Shown: in pieces, positions 22,787 through 34,961 of the stretch | How positions within the stretch are numbered: position 1 is the first letter of the stretch | Layout: each line of letters begins with the position of its first letter | NCBI GenBank assembly: GCA_031310005.1 | Contig: CM062383.1 | Location: forward strand, 3,162,001-3,226,000 | Source of the DNA: Dactylellina haptotyla | Taxonomy: Eukaryota; Ascomycota; Orbiliomycetes; Orbiliales; Orbiliaceae | Reading direction: 5' to 3' | Length of the DNA: 64,000 bases | Position numbers and translations under genes: made by a program | Notes under the pieces: generated by a model | Told to the model about the DNA's origin: nothing | Databases searched by the model: none | The model's input: only the letters and a program-made list of their open reading frames with translations

Positions 22787-23609
22787 ATATGAGGGGAGAT
22801 GGATGGTATCTTCCCATGCTACGAGCTAGAGACCATAAATCTATCTGCCTATGCTGAGCAAAAGAAAATAATAATTAATTAGTGTTGTAGTCCCGCAGCC
22901 TATCTGCGTAGAACTAGTACCATGAGAATTGATTATATTAAGAATATATACCACTCTTTTTTTACAATACATACTTTTTGATACAAAACGCCGGTTAAGG
23001 TTAGCCTATTGGCAACCCCTTCTTAAAAATTAGTTATCCACCGAGTGCCCATACTAGGATATTAGGATTTTTCCTTCTCCAGCCACTGGCAAGACCTGGA
23101 AATTCACCGAACTGGTTTGATTTTTGCCAACCCGGGTTTAAACACTAATTCTTAATATTGAATTTATACATATACTCTTCAACTGAAATTTAAATATTTT
23201 AAATGGGAAAAAATTAGATATGATTGGTGATATATCTTCGTATAACTAGTGTGGTATAAAGTGTAATATTGTTACGATAGGCTCGTGTCGATGGTTAAAC
23301 GACGGAACTGACAAAATACTTTACAACAATATACCCGAGGTTTTGAAAAGCCTCATCTAAAGATATCTTATTTAGAAGATTCAAAATCCCACATAACAAT
23401 AAATATTATGTATATAAGTTATATGATGAGTATCTAGCTTGATGTTAGATAATCTAAGCATTTACGTAGTCATTGGAATCCATATAATAGTTTTACCCCT
23501 TAGAATCCTTGCCATTCCACGTCAGCTCGCACAAATATACACATAAAAAACTCGAAAAAGAAGTGAAAAAGGAAATAGACTCTTGTACGATGTCGCTTGT
23601 CAAGTTACA
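22787..23609. other. AT-rich non-coding sequence
   Basis: About 820 bp of AT-rich DNA with no open frame of interest. It separates the secreted protein (+) from the 3' end of the MFS transporter (-). Confidence 0.45.
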
Positions 23610-25530
23610 CTAACTTTGAACAACCAATTGCGGTGTGCTACCACACCTATCCTCAGTCCGACAGCCGACATCCCGAATATCAGCTGTATCCCCACCGACG
23701 CACTCCTTGAAACTCACCCTTTCTTCTATCTGTGGAATCCATATCCACATTGCCGCTGCCACAACAGTCAATCCGACCCAGGGAATGGTAGTCCACTCTC
23801 CTTTCTGGCCATAGCTATACAGGGACCCAAATAAACCAGGCCCAAATCCCACCCCAACGGAGGCCAAGCTCTGCGCAAATCCGTTCAGTGTCGCAAGAGC
23901 TCGTACGGAGCTAGCACTATTCGTGACTAAAACCAAGCAGCTATTCAGGCCGAGAACGGTATTCAAACTGATAACAACAAGAAGGAGACACCAAAGGGAA
24001 TAGCATATCCAATTGTTACCACCACTACTGCTATCAGCGGAAGGCGGGTTGTACAAAGCCAACAGATAGGGGATACCAAAATAAAGCACCGGGTCAACCA
24101 TAGCAGTTACCATGAGTAATTTTCGGTTTCCGTATCTTCGCACGAGAGGGGCGTATACAAAAAGTTGTATAGGTATCTCTGTGATACCGCACATTGCAAA
24201 GATAAGCCCTATTTGGAAGCTATTCATGCCGAACCCGCCGGGAATATGAAACGGAAGCCGGATCGGATCCGACTTCGTGCGAAGATGAGTTGCAAAAAAC
24301 AGTGATATCAGCTGTTCGGCCGTAACGCGGTGCATGATCGATATCGAAAAGAGTATCACCGTGCAAACCGACTGTGGAGTTAAGATCTGGGACCATGAAG
24401 GTGGCGTATTCGAGACTACTCGAATGGTTTCCTCATCTGATACCATTGTATCAAGATAAAGACGAGCCCTAGCGGACTTGCGGGATTCTGTATCCGAGCG
24501 ACTAGATTTGAAGAAGGATTCGAGTGTCTCTCCGAGCTCTCTACCAGGATCGTATCTGTCCTTGTGGTCCGCGAGCGTTTCGTCGAGGAATAGCACCGTG
24601 AGAATGGCCCCAGCGAGTGCCATCGCCGCGATAAAAATATTTGGTAGAGCCCACGGATTTCTATCGAAGAATCCATCTTTTAGGAAAATAGAAGGATATT
24701 TTTGTGCGGGTTCGCTCAAAATCCCACCGAGTGTTACCCCGGATATAAGGCCTATATTCCAGGCCAAAGGTAAGAACGAGAGAGCCTCCACTCTCATATC
24801 CGGGTCCGGAACGAGCTCTGCGACTACCGTACGCAATATGACCACGTTCGCGGGCACGCCCACACATAATCGCGCAATTATGGCCATAGGAATGCTCGTG
24901 GAGAAGCCAAATAATAATACACCAGTCATTGTGATGGAAAGACCGAAGAGCAATGATGGCTTGCCTGTGAATATGGATGAGCAATGGTCCCTCTCCATAT
25001 CCGAAACGATTGCGCGCAGCTGTAATAGCGTATAAGAAAAACTTACGGCCAATCCTATCACTTAAACGACCCCATGCTACAGCTGTAAGAAACTGAGCTA
25101 CTGCTATCGATGCCGATATAATCCCTACAAGCCAAGCACGGTCATATCAATATTGATCCTTACGAATTTCTGTGTGAATATAGGTTGTATCGTGACTCAC
25201 CTGCCCAGGACCCGATATCAGCTTCAGGAACCCTAAATCCTCGAAGCATCGAAGGTAAATACGGAAAGATGCTCGATAGAGCCATCGGGTCGATTGCACG
25301 GCATAGTACTATATTCCATATCCAAGCTCATCATTAGCCAATCTAATGTGTAAAATATCCGAGGTGCTCCATTTATTCTTGACAAGAACTCCAGGGATAG
25401 ATAGAATTGAAGGTTTAAATGTATCAACAGTACCTAGTATTGACAGCTGTTTAACAGGTAACTTTTGCTTTCTATTGCTCTCTTTCGTCTTCAATAGTGG
25501 AGACGTTTCGTCAACGGGTATTTCTCCCAT
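23610..25530 (-). CDS. major facilitator superfamily transporter
   Basis: This polytopic membrane transporter is about 550 residues. The start at 25528-25530 gives MGEIPVDETSPLLK, a cytosolic tail with a dileucine-like ETSPLL motif. Exon 1 ends at LSIL and joins VLCRAIDPMALSSIFPYLP. Two further introns give WAGIISASIAVAQFLTAVAW then the MFS motif A GRLSDRIGRKP. Helices of the first half include VLLFGFSTSIPMAIIARLCV; a charged central loop (residues about 270-320) separates the second half of six helices. It resembles fungal DHA1-type and zinc-induced-facilitator-like carriers related to TetA drug:proton antiporters. Its place in the accessory island suggests export of a metabolite or resistance, which is inference. 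Four exons or so are needed. The C-terminus ends STPQLVVQS. Confidence 0.88.
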
Positions 25531-26851
25531 GTTTCGATGATTATTCAGAATTCATACGTATAAAAGAAATTTTAAATCGTATATCGAAGAAAAATCCCCA
25601 GTTGAAAACTACAAAAGCCTGTAAGTTGAAAGGTATAGTACCCGCCAAAGGTACCTGGAGTGAGGACTTCCAGAGGTTTGCAGCCCGAGGGCAGGTGGAG
25701 AAAGCCTTCTAAAAACCAAAGATCACACATGCCGCAAAATCAAGAAAATGTGCTCTGCACTTGCTTGCATCAATGCCGGCGCCGCCAGCGAATCTTTTTT
25801 CAGCCAGCCATAGCATATCCACTGTGCGGTAAAATAATACTGTTGCAAGGGGTTAGGATTAATTGGAAAGTGCGGGCGCGAATTACAGCTGCAACTGAAT
25901 CCATTCGGGTAAGTTAGACTTTCGGCTCGAGAGACGAAATTTAGATCTCGCGATTCAGACGGAACTAGTTTTGCGAAGCACTGCATAAAATTGTCTCACA
26001 GAAGCTGTTGGCGAGGGTGGGTGGTTGGGAGGGAAATCACAATCGCAGCCAGTAGCTATGCGGTTCTAGAACTCAGCCCTTGGTTAAGGCTGCCATCGGC
26101 CGCTGGCGAAAAACGGGGTTAACATTCAGATGGCGTGCGATCTTCTCGCTCGCCAATCGCAAATTAAGTATCTTTCCGTGCGGGAGCCAGGCTCAGTGCA
26201 AGGGCGGGATATGAAGAAACCTAGGCGAGGCATCTTGATATCACAAAATCAAGCAAATTTTATCAGAGATACTAGATACTTAAGGGTCAATTGACGTCAG
26301 CTAATTCTTCGTCTGGGTCGGATAATATCGTGAGATTTGCGAGAATACCAATTTACCGATCGGTAAGTATTCTCCGGTGAATCTTGTCTCATAAATCAGC
26401 CACACAGCATGAAGGGCTAATCGGGCTCCACTACTGTGCAGGTCAGGCCAGAAAATGGGACCAGAAATTGGATGGACTAAGCACCAAATTCGGCCTTGGC
26501 GGTACCCTGCTTGCAAAAGCCGTGAGCTGCACCCTGCACCACGGCTAGCGTAAGGATATTCAATTCCAATCTGATCATACGATACACACAAGACATATAT
26601 GTATTCGTAGCGGAATGTTGATGAATATTAAGATGTTACAACTTGCAACTTGAGTTTTTTAAGGCAGGATACTTCCTGCCAGCCTGTCGCCCCGACGTCA
26701 ACCACTCAACTAGCGCACATTCTATAGCCCGTAATAGCCACCAAATGCAATAAACCTGCTTGATTCGCATCAAAAATTGTACAAAAAAAGATATATCCCC
26801 AAATCCAAAAAAGCGCTGCTTCTAAGAAGCAGCAGAAGAAGAAAAGAGCTT
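25531..26851. other. intergenic between MFS transporter and CLC channel
   Basis: About 1.3 kb with no supported gene. It contains the MFS promoter on the left and the CLC 3' flank on the right. It marks the right border of the accessory island. Confidence 0.4.
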
Positions 26852-29800
26852 CTACCGTCGCCCCTGCCCATCCACCTCTCCATCAAGCTCAAGCTCAAGG
26901 TCATCACCGCCATCCAAATCCACATACCTCTCCCCACCCCTCGTCCTCGTCCTCGCCCCAGAAACCGGTATCCCCCCACTACCCCCTTCCTCCCGTCTAA
27001 AATACTTCAAAAGGTCAACCCCACCAACCCTAACTCTAACCCACTCCCCAGCGAGCACCAACCATTCCCACACGCGATCCTGCATTTCCGTCTCGCCCTG
27101 ATCGTCGCGCGGATGCTCTCTATTCTCCGCCTTGAACTGGTACTTCAGCACGTCCTTCACCGTTACTAGCCCACACAAGCGCCCGCGCTGTTCGACAAGG
27201 ATAACCCGCGGACCGAGTTTCTTGAAGATTTGCATGACTGTTTCGAGCGCCATACGTGGGTGGACTGTTATAGGGGTGCCGTCGATGAAGCGACTGAAGT
27301 CTATCGAGTTGGAGGAGGATCCAGCGAGCGGAGTATCTGATGCCGGGGAGAGGGATGGTGCTGGAGGGTTGGCAGTGGGGTTGAAGAAGCATCGTGTGTT
27401 TTGTGATAACGCTCGCTCTTTTCTCGCGCGGTCTATATTTCCTATTAGAACGACCTCTTCGAATCAAGATAATAACACTGAATTAATATACCGATTGCGT
27501 ATTTCAGTTCCGTCTGGCTTATATAGCCAATCAACAAATTCGAAGATCTATCCTGCACAACAGGAAATCCTCGATAATCGTGATCCTTCAACAAGTGTTC
27601 TTCGCAGCGAGGAAACGTTAGCCACCAATTCACCCATCCGATTAAATTCTTTTAAACCTACCCAATTCATTCAAATTCATCCCACTCGCAGGAATAACAG
27701 ACACCTGCTCACTCATAACCTGCGACACAGGTACCCCAAAGCTATGCTCCTCCTTATTATCAAGGAACGGAAACCCGTTGAACCAAATCATCCGATCCGC
27801 GATTCCGCCTTTACCAAAATTGCTACTAACAATCTTGGTGACGCCCACCACGATCTATGCCCTTCTAATTAGCCAAACTCCCACAAACCAATACACGTAG
27901 ATGATAGTAGAAAGCCACATACCATTGTCGGCAAGATATAAGTCAGCGCCCCCGTCAATTCAAACATAATAACAACAACAGAAACAGTCAAGTGCATGAT
28001 CCCGCTCAATGCCGCCGCCGCACCGAGAAAAGCGTATGTACCGGGGGTGATACACGGCACATCCGGTGCGCAGCTCGAAAAGAGGCTAGAGTTCGGGTAA
28101 GCTTCCTGAAGAGCCTGAACTATTATCCCGAGCGTTCGGCCGAAACACGCGCCTATCGCCATGGAGGGCACGAAGATACCAGCGGGGACTTTGCAACCGT
28201 ATGAAATTATAACGAGGAATAGTCGTAGAAATGTCGCAATAACCAGAGAGAATACATTTTGCCAGCGATATTTGTCGCTATAATCCATCTCACGGGTTAG
28301 AAGTGTTCATGAACATTTTCAGAGAAATAATGACTTACTCGCAAAGATGATTGTAATCCTCCCCCTCACACTCGCGGAAGAGAATCTCCATACTCTCGGT
28401 CATATCTATCCGTAAGAACTTATTCGGATAGCATACCAATGCAGTCGCGCCCGCCAGAAACGTAGCTTCTGCAACCGCATACGAGCCTAAAAATCGCTTG
28501 CGGAACGCCTGTGCCCTCAGGTTCCATTTAATCACCAAGGCACCATACAAGCCGCCAAATATACCAATCAAGATATAGAAGATGACTTCGAAAAAGTGCC
28601 AGTCTCGATCATAATGGACCTGGAACATGACGAGCTGTCCTGTACGGAAAGGGTTCATAGCCGCAAGTGTAGCCGTTGCCACCAGGGCGCAAAAATAACT
28701 CCTCCACATAGTCTTCAAGGGGAATTTGGAAGACATTTCCTATTACCTGTGTCAGCCATCATACTCACTGGGTAGCTGGGAACCAAAAGTAGTATACCTC
28801 TAGTGAGAACAAGACACCGCCGATAGGACTGCCAAAAGCCACTGCAACACCAGCTGCAGCACAAGCTGAAAAGATCTCTCGAGTCTTCGATGCGCTGCGC
28901 TTATACTTCTGAAAAAACCTGCTAATGACATTACCCGTGCATACCGCGTAATGCACACTAGGGCCTTCCTTTCCCACACTCAACCCTGACGAGATAGCCA
29001 ACGGCAGACATATCGACTTGATAAGCAGCGTCCAGAAGCCCAAGAACCCCTTCATCACAAACCCTGCGATGATACACTTGATTTCTGAGATTCCGGAGCC
29101 AGCGGCGTATGGTGCGAATCCGCGGACTAAGGTAGCGCTAACCCAGGCGAAGAGGACAGAGCCGAGAATGTAGAAGATGTAGCTAATAGGCGAATAGTTG
29201 CTCCAGGGAACCCAGTCATCACAACCTACTATCCATCAGATAAAGGATCTCATCGAAACGGTATTGGTGTATTCGTCCCACCTTCATCCTCCCCCCAGCA
29301 GCAAAACTTCTCGTTCAGGTAGAATCCCGTCTGGCAATGCCCCGTCTTGATGTCGGATAACCATTCCGTGACAATACTCAGAAAGGCAGCGTTCAATCCA
29401 ATACAAGCACCTATCATCCTTCATCAGCACCTCCAAGTCCATTGTTCCTAGGCCAGGTAATGTTACTAACCAACCAAGCTGACGACAATCCACGCCTGTC
29501 CGGCCTCATAAGACTCCCATATCCGCCGCCGCCATCCTACGGTACCGGATATAAAGTTGCCAGCGCTCCGTTGCTGTAATCGACGTTGTAATTGTGCTTT
29601 CGCGGCGTCTTGTACCCAGTCTATTTCGCTATAGATTTTAGAATTCTTAAGCACTCCTCGCCACGCTTTCTGCAAGGCCGGGTGTGTACGTAGGTGTAGG
29701 TTCAGGTGGAATTTAAGGAAAGGGTTACGTGTGGAGGAGGAGGGTAGTATAACGACGGTGGAGGTGGGTTTGTACCTATTGTTGTGAAGTCCTGTACGAT

Positions 29801-30078
29801 GATGACATGGGTTAGTGCCAGTTTACTTAGTACAACAAAAACGGATCGTGAAATCCATCAAAGCTCTGTTGTGAGAGAGGATATGAAAGGAAGAAAAATA
29901 TAGCTACCTCGTATCGCCTGATCTCCTCGATTTCCTGAATGTGCTCTCCTTCATTGTTGCGCGAGTCGTGGGACTCCCGCCGGCCAGCTTCCGCAGCTGA
30001 TATCGCGAGGGACAGGCGGGACGAGCGAGATCCGAGAGACGAGCGCCGTAGCGGCGGCCGTGGGGAAGGGTCCGGCAT
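26852..30078 (-). CDS. CLC-type chloride channel/proton exchanger
   Basis: An intracellular CLC of the Gef1/CLC-3 type that acidifies Golgi, endosomes or vacuole. The start at 30076-30078 gives [12 protein letters not shown]. Conserved CLC signatures are GSGISEIK, the gating-glutamate motif [10 protein letters not shown], the filter [20 protein letters not shown] with the proton glutamate, and [15 protein letters not shown]. Two CBS domains follow, beginning near [15 protein letters not shown] and [13 protein letters not shown]. At least seven introns are needed, including a 16-nt microexon at 29776-29791 that restores [13 protein letters not shown]. The C-terminal region after the second CBS is rich in charged residues and Gly/Arg. 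Spliced length is about 850-880 residues, normal. It diverges from the histone-fold gene across 341 bp. Confidence 0.93.
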
Positions 30079-30419
30079 GTAGTCTTCAAGACTGGCAGGT
30101 TCGAGTGTTCGCGAGCTGTATCATCCGAGGGCAGCACGACCGGGTGATTGCAAGATAGAAGGCGGGATTTGTCTGTCGGGCGAGGACGGAGGGTTTTCTG
30201 ATGAAAGTGATAGAGGGAGAGAGAGAGAAGAGCTGGAATGTTGATGCTGTTCTTGCTTCTTCCAGCGCCGGCTTAGTTGGTCTTTCCCACCAACCAAAAT
30301 AATATATCGGCCGCAATTAATCAAGCTGATTACGACCAACGTGACGCCGCCCGCCATCGCTTCTCCCCGTCCACATGAGCACCCGGCCCACCCTCTCGTA
30401 ATCCATTCATATCATCACG
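30079..30419. promoter_or_regulatory. divergent promoter of CLC channel and histone-fold gene
   Basis: A 341-bp gap between divergent starts. It contains a CT-rich tract near 30205-30235 (GA-rich on the plus strand). No specific site is assigned. Confidence 0.45.
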
Positions 30420-31103
30420 ATGCCGTACAATAATAACCCCATCGGCCCCAAACGCAAGCGCGAGGAATGGGACGGCACCACCTACCTCCCGCGTACGTCA
30501 CGTCCCCTCCCACATCCTCCTCCTCGTACCCCAGGGGTACAGCTGAGCTAAGCTGAGCTGGGCTAACCTGAAAGAATATACGCAGTGGCCCGGGTCCGCA
30601 AGATTATCAAGCTGGACGACGAAATCGACGCCTGCACCCCCGCTGCCGCCTTTCTGATCTCCATCGCCGCCGAGGAGTTCATCTGGCACCTCGCCGATGC
30701 CGCCCACAAGATGACTAAAGTTGAGAAGAAGCCCCGCAAGAACATCCAGTATAAAGACCTCGCGAACGCAGTAGCCCGCATGGACAACCTGGAGTTCCTC
30801 AGCGACGTCATTCCTAGAACCGTGCCGTTCGCAAAGGCGTTACTAAAGTTCGAGGGCGGTGCGAAGAAGAAGAAGGGCGGTGACGAGAACGGGAGCACAA
30901 CGACGCCCGGGAAAGGGGAGACGAGTGCGCGCGGGGCCATCATGAACATCAGCGGGAGGGAGGAGGAGGCGTCGGACGGCAGCTCCCCGGCGGAAGAGAC
31001 TACTCGACTGAAAGACTTGCATCTATCTAATCAACCTGCGAGTTCCGGCAAGAAGGGTAAAAAGACTTCACGGGACGTGGACGGTGACACAGCTATGCAT
31101 TAG
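30420..31103 (+). CDS. histone-fold protein, DNA polymerase epsilon subunit Dpb3/CHRAC type
   Basis: This nuclear protein has an N-terminal NLS-like GPKRKREEWDG, then a CBF/NF-Y-type histone fold beginning LPLARVRKIIKLDDEIDACT. Later fold motifs are FLISIAAEEFIWHL and NLEFLSDVIPR. The MDNLEFLSDVI segment matches the yeast Dpb3 pattern RDNFRFLEDAI better than NF-YC. The C-terminal part is acidic and lysine-rich, probably disordered. One intron interrupts after TTYLP; the ATG is at 30420-30422 and TAG ends the gene at 31103. Spliced length is about 195 residues. A role in replication or chromatin with a Dpb4-like partner is expected from the family. A general CBF/NF-Y transcription factor is the alternative. 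Confidence 0.8.
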
Positions 31104-31412
31104 CTTTTTCTTCTTCTTGGTGTGCTATTGCCGTCTTTTAGTATACGATTTTTTACGAACACTGTTCTTGATACCCAAATCCGCATTGCATAGACAGGGC
31201 GCTGGTCTTCTTACTCTTCTTGTTTCCCACTCCTCTATACTTTATAGAATAAACGGTTAGTTTTTGGATTCTAAAAAAATAAAAATAAAAGTCTACACAA
31301 GGCCGGAATACCCAATAACTCCAACAGCCAGTTTATATACATCCGTTAAATGCTATGTACAAGATATATCTCATCGCTGAGAGAGAATGAGTCTGCTATA
31401 TACTATTAGATC

Positions 31413-33266
31413 TTATGTTTTGCCTCGTCCCTGCCCCCGTCCGAAAAGTATCTTTTTCCGATTATGTACCAGAGTTCTAAAGAGACTTTCGTCCGTATGG
31501 GTTTTGAATCTCCCTTTTATCTGGAACCTCATCGGTTCCATCTCAGAAATACCCGTCTCCTCCTCTACATCGTTGACCTCTGCTATTGGTTGGCCCCCCA
31601 GTATCGACTCGCCTCTACTCTGCATAATAACCTCGTCCTGGACTGTCTGATCTCTCCGGAGAGAACTATACTCAGTGTAGTCCCGTGGCACGACCGACTC
31701 GACCTTGATATTCGGTAGCGCCAGTCCGTTCCCTTTCTTCTTCCTCAACCCATCGGCATCCCAGAACGCCACCCACTGCGGGGGATCACTCCCCTTGGGT
31801 GTCACCTGACCCGATTCCCTTCCCTTGTACCCAAACGGCAACCCCCTCGACCTCGAGGGCCGGGTCCACAGCGCTTCTACAGGCCACCGCTTCTCCTGCA
31901 CGACAAACTTCAACCGTTCAGCGAAATCGTACTGCTGACAGTTGACGCACAGTTTAAACGCCCAGAATAGCACTCGGTGATCGACATCCTCCACGTTCTT
32001 CGCGAGGAGCAGCTTCAACGCCGGTAATCCCCCTTCCCACATCTGCCGTTTCGCAAAGTATCTCAATTCGATGGCGAGAATGTATATATCATCCCGTAGG
32101 CCTTCCTCCTGGAGCAACCGTAACCGACGGCGCATGCTCGTGAAATCACCAAATTTAGACCATCCGTTCAACTCGGCAGCGCCGAGAACCGGGTTGCGGA
32201 AGTCGACGAATGTGTTACGCATGATTGAAACTGCTTTCCCGAATGCGTCGTAGTCGCCGATGATGGTGAGATAGTGCAGGAGCGCGGCGTATGTGGGCGC
32301 GTTCGGTTCGAAGCCGACGCCAAAGAGGGTAGTGAGGATCACGCGGGCGAGACCGGTCATACGGAGACGGGTGAAGCGGTGGATGAGGATATTGAAGGTC
32401 GCTATCGTCGGGGCAGCGTCGGAGACGAGGAGGTTGTAGCAGACTTTGTTTACGGTGGCGTGGTCGCGGGTTCTGAGGACGTTTTTGAGGGAGCGGTCGA
32501 GAGTTTTGGAGTTTCGGTGCATGTAGAAGGGCAGAGGGTGGTATCCCGGTTTGGCAGTGGTTTGGATCCTCGAGACGCTCATGTTGACCGCTTTTTGGAG
32601 GAGTTCGATGTCGGAATCAGATTCGACGTCATTGCCCTTCTGCTTGTAGAAACGCCTATCTCGGGGTTCTTTCTCAAGAAGTTGTCGGAGCAGGAATCGA
32701 GATGTGTCTTCCAGGACGGCCATTGAGGGACCGGCAGATTTGGCACCGGCTACATGTTGGCTGGCACGCTCCCGTTGGCGTTTGTCGATGATGTGGAGGA
32801 CGTCCTCGTCAGTGGGCTTGCTTGACTCCGTCGGGGCAGCAGGTCGTTGAGGTGAGGGTAAGGTGAGGTCGTCCACGACCCATTCTTCGTCAAAGGCGAG
32901 ATCGTCCGCGAGTTCGGAGGGGAGCTTGACGTTAAAGCCTATCTGAGATGCCGTTGACGCCGCATCTGTGCCGGATTGAGATTGGTCCCGTCCGTTGTTG
33001 GTGGTGTTCGAAGGGTGGTCACGGTTGCTGCCGCCAGCCGTCGAGTAGTAGAGGCCTGAGAGTCCAACCCGGCCACCCCGGCCAACTGCAACCCGCGAGA
33101 GATTCTGCCACCGGCAAGGAGCGAGAGTCGTCAGGGTAGCTCGATACCGGCTGGGACAGCCAATGGCTATAATATGAGCAGCAGTGAAGGCAGTGTGAGG
33201 AGGTGTCGTGTGGGTGAGCTTCGAGGGACTGCGGCACCTTCGAAGCAGCGGTCGTCCGATGAGCAT
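31413..33266 (-). CDS. mitochondrial PPR-like protein
   Basis: An uninterrupted frame of 617 residues. The N-terminus MLIGRPLLRRCRSPSKL is Arg-rich with few acidic residues, a likely mitochondrial targeting peptide. The central part has helical pairs of PPR style, such as TFNILIHRFTRLRMTGLARV and PTYAALLHYLTIIGDYDAFG, spaced about 35 residues apart. The C-terminal part has an RGLPFGYKGRESG stretch and ends RGQGRGKT. Fungal PPR proteins usually act in mitochondrial RNA processing or translation, so that is the likely role. I do not recognise the specific ortholog. The gene is convergent with the histone-fold gene (309 bp) and divergent from the SNARE gene (634 bp). Confidence 0.75.
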   Translation of the reverse strand: MLIGRPLLRRCRSPSKLTHTTPPHTAFTAAHIIAIGCPSRYRATLTTLAPCRWQNLSRVAVGRGGRVGLSGLYYSTAGGSNRDHPSNTTNNGRDQSQSGTDAASTASQIGFNVKLPSELADDLAFDEEWVVDDLTLPSPQRPAAPTESSKPTDEDVLHIIDKRQRERASQHVAGAKSAGPSMAVLEDTSRFLLRQLLEKEPRDRRFYKQKGNDVESDSDIELLQKAVNMSVSRIQTTAKPGYHPLPFYMHRNSKTLDRSLKNVLRTRDHATVNKVCYNLLVSDAAPTIATFNILIHRFTRLRMTGLARVILTTLFGVGFEPNAPTYAALLHYLTIIGDYDAFGKAVSIMRNTFVDFRNPVLGAAELNGWSKFGDFTSMRRRLRLLQEEGLRDDIYILAIELRYFAKRQMWEGGLPALKLLLAKNVEDVDHRVLFWAFKLCVNCQQYDFAERLKFVVQEKRWPVEALWTRPSRSRGLPFGYKGRESGQVTPKGSDPPQWVAFWDADGLRKKKGNGLALPNIKVESVVPRDYTEYSSLRRDQTVQDEVIMQSRGESILGGQPIAEVNDVEEETGISEMEPMRFQIKGRFKTHTDESLFRTLVHNRKKILFGRGQGRGKT

Positions 33267-33900
33267 AACTCGGCAGCAGCATCCATCTCAGCCAATGGAC
33301 GACGGACGGACAACCCGGGTGCAGAGTCGCCGCGGCTATCGACAGAACGGCAGGCGGGCCAGGCGGGGCGACGACACCATCGACGGTCGTGGTGGTAGGG
33401 AGAGAGCGGGTTCGACGGTCGTTGAAGTTGGTGTCTGGCGTATAAAATTTTTCCTGCAGGCGGGACGGGGTGGGTTTTGGCTAGCGGGGCCGGCGGACAA
33501 GGAATCCCAGCGGCCATCGATCAGGCCATTCTTATCGCTCGCTATCAGACCGAATGTGATTGATGCAGTATGACATCCGGTGGCCCTTAGCTCGTCCTGC
33601 AAGGCACCGCCACAGACAACAGTAACGTCTTTCATGTAGAAGAAACCGACCTGGTCGTGGTGGGCGGCGGGGAGAGAAAGCGCATGACGAGGCTAAATGC
33701 TGCTGCTGCTGCTGCGGCTTCCTCTCTCAACCTCATCGCCAACACCATCTCAACTTGCTCCCTCCGCTTTCCCCCGGCACCCCCCTCACAACTTCCTCCC
33801 TTCTTCTCCACCTCTCCTCCCTCTCCTCCCTCTCCTCCCACCGGCCCTTCTTCTGTTCTGTTTCGACACATTCTCCCGCTCAGCTCTCGCTCTCGCCACG
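33267..33900. promoter_or_regulatory. divergent promoter of PPR-like and SNARE genes
   Basis: This 634-bp gap has a long pyrimidine-rich stretch at about 33745-33860 just before the SNARE start, typical of strong fungal transcription start regions. Several open frames cross it on both strands but reflect base bias rather than genes. Confidence 0.45.
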
Positions 33901-34961
33901 ATGCCGACAAACGCCGACCGCCTCCTCCTCCTCGCTGACCACATCAAACTCTCCCTCCTCGAACGGTCCCGTGCCATCTCCCTCAAGCTCGAGCCAAACA
34001 CCGCCGATGCCTACATAACCCGGTCGCTCGAAACCCTCCGCCAGGGCATCGAGCAGCTCGACCAGGAGCAGACCCGCCTCGAACAGGATGCCGAACTGTA
34101 ACTCTCCCCATAATTCTTAAATTCCTTTTCTTCTGCTTCTTTTTCTTTTGGAGTCTGGATCTCATCTTGCCCTCTCCTTACCGCCTGAAATGATAGCTAA
34201 TCTTACTTTTTTTTTCTTTTCCAACCTCAGACCCTCAAAGGCCCTCCGCGAGAGAGAAGACACCCTCGTCAAACTGCGCACCCAATACGACTCCTTAACA
34301 TCCCAATTCGAATCCCCCAACGGGACCGCCTCCAAATCCCCATCACCCCCCATCGATCTGTCAAACGTATCCTCAAAAACCGCGTTAGACCCAAACTCCC
34401 TCCCTTACTCCGACGACCCGGACGCCCCACCCCGCCACCACCACGCAGCAGCCCGAGGTCTCTACTCCGACGATGACCGCGGTTCTTCCGCCAGGGGCAC
34501 CCTCATGGGCGGGGATGACGGGGATCTGTCCGCCTCTGCCGCCGCCCGGAAGTCAAAACAAGTCCGCTTCTCCGACTCCCTGGTCGACACCGAGGACATG
34601 TCCAACCAGCAGGTTTACACCCTGCACCAGCGGATAATGGAGGAACAGGACGATACCCTCGACAGACTATCAGAGAGCATCACCCGGCAGCGCGAGTTGA
34701 GCATCCAGATCGGAGACGAACTAGACAGCCAGGGTGAACTACTGGACGATTTGGACGACGGAGTCGACAGGGCACAGAGGCGGATAACCAGCGCGCGGAA
34801 GCGATTGGATACCTTTGCAAAGAAAGCGAAGGATAACGGTACGCTCTTCTTTCACACAGGTTCACACGAGGCTCAACTAACGTGATATTATTACAGGCTC
34901 AATGATCACCATCGTGGTGTTAATTATTGTTCTCGTTCTGCTTATCGCCATTCTCAAATAG
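33901..34961 (+). CDS. Qc-SNARE of the syntaxin-8/Syn8 type
   Basis: A tail-anchored SNARE for endosome-vacuole traffic. Exon 1 gives MPTNADRLLLLADHIKLSLL and ends EQDAEL near 34098; after an intron exon 2 resumes TLKALREREDTLVKLRTQYD. A low-complexity linker precedes the SNARE helix, which runs from QVYTLHQRIMEEQDDTLDRL to DLDDGVDRAQRRITSARKRL and has the zero-layer glutamine in ELDSQGELLDDLDD. A third exon adds the membrane anchor SMITIVVLIIVLVLLIAILK and stops at 34959-34961. This exon is too short to be seen as a long frame and is essential for the anchor. Spliced length is about 300 residues. Match to Syn8/Tlg1-like proteins is by motif order. Confidence 0.87.

Noticed and set aside
23220-23340. 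Sequence that could suggest a solo long terminal repeat
   Set aside because: No matching second copy, target-site duplication or internal region was found by eye, so no element is called.
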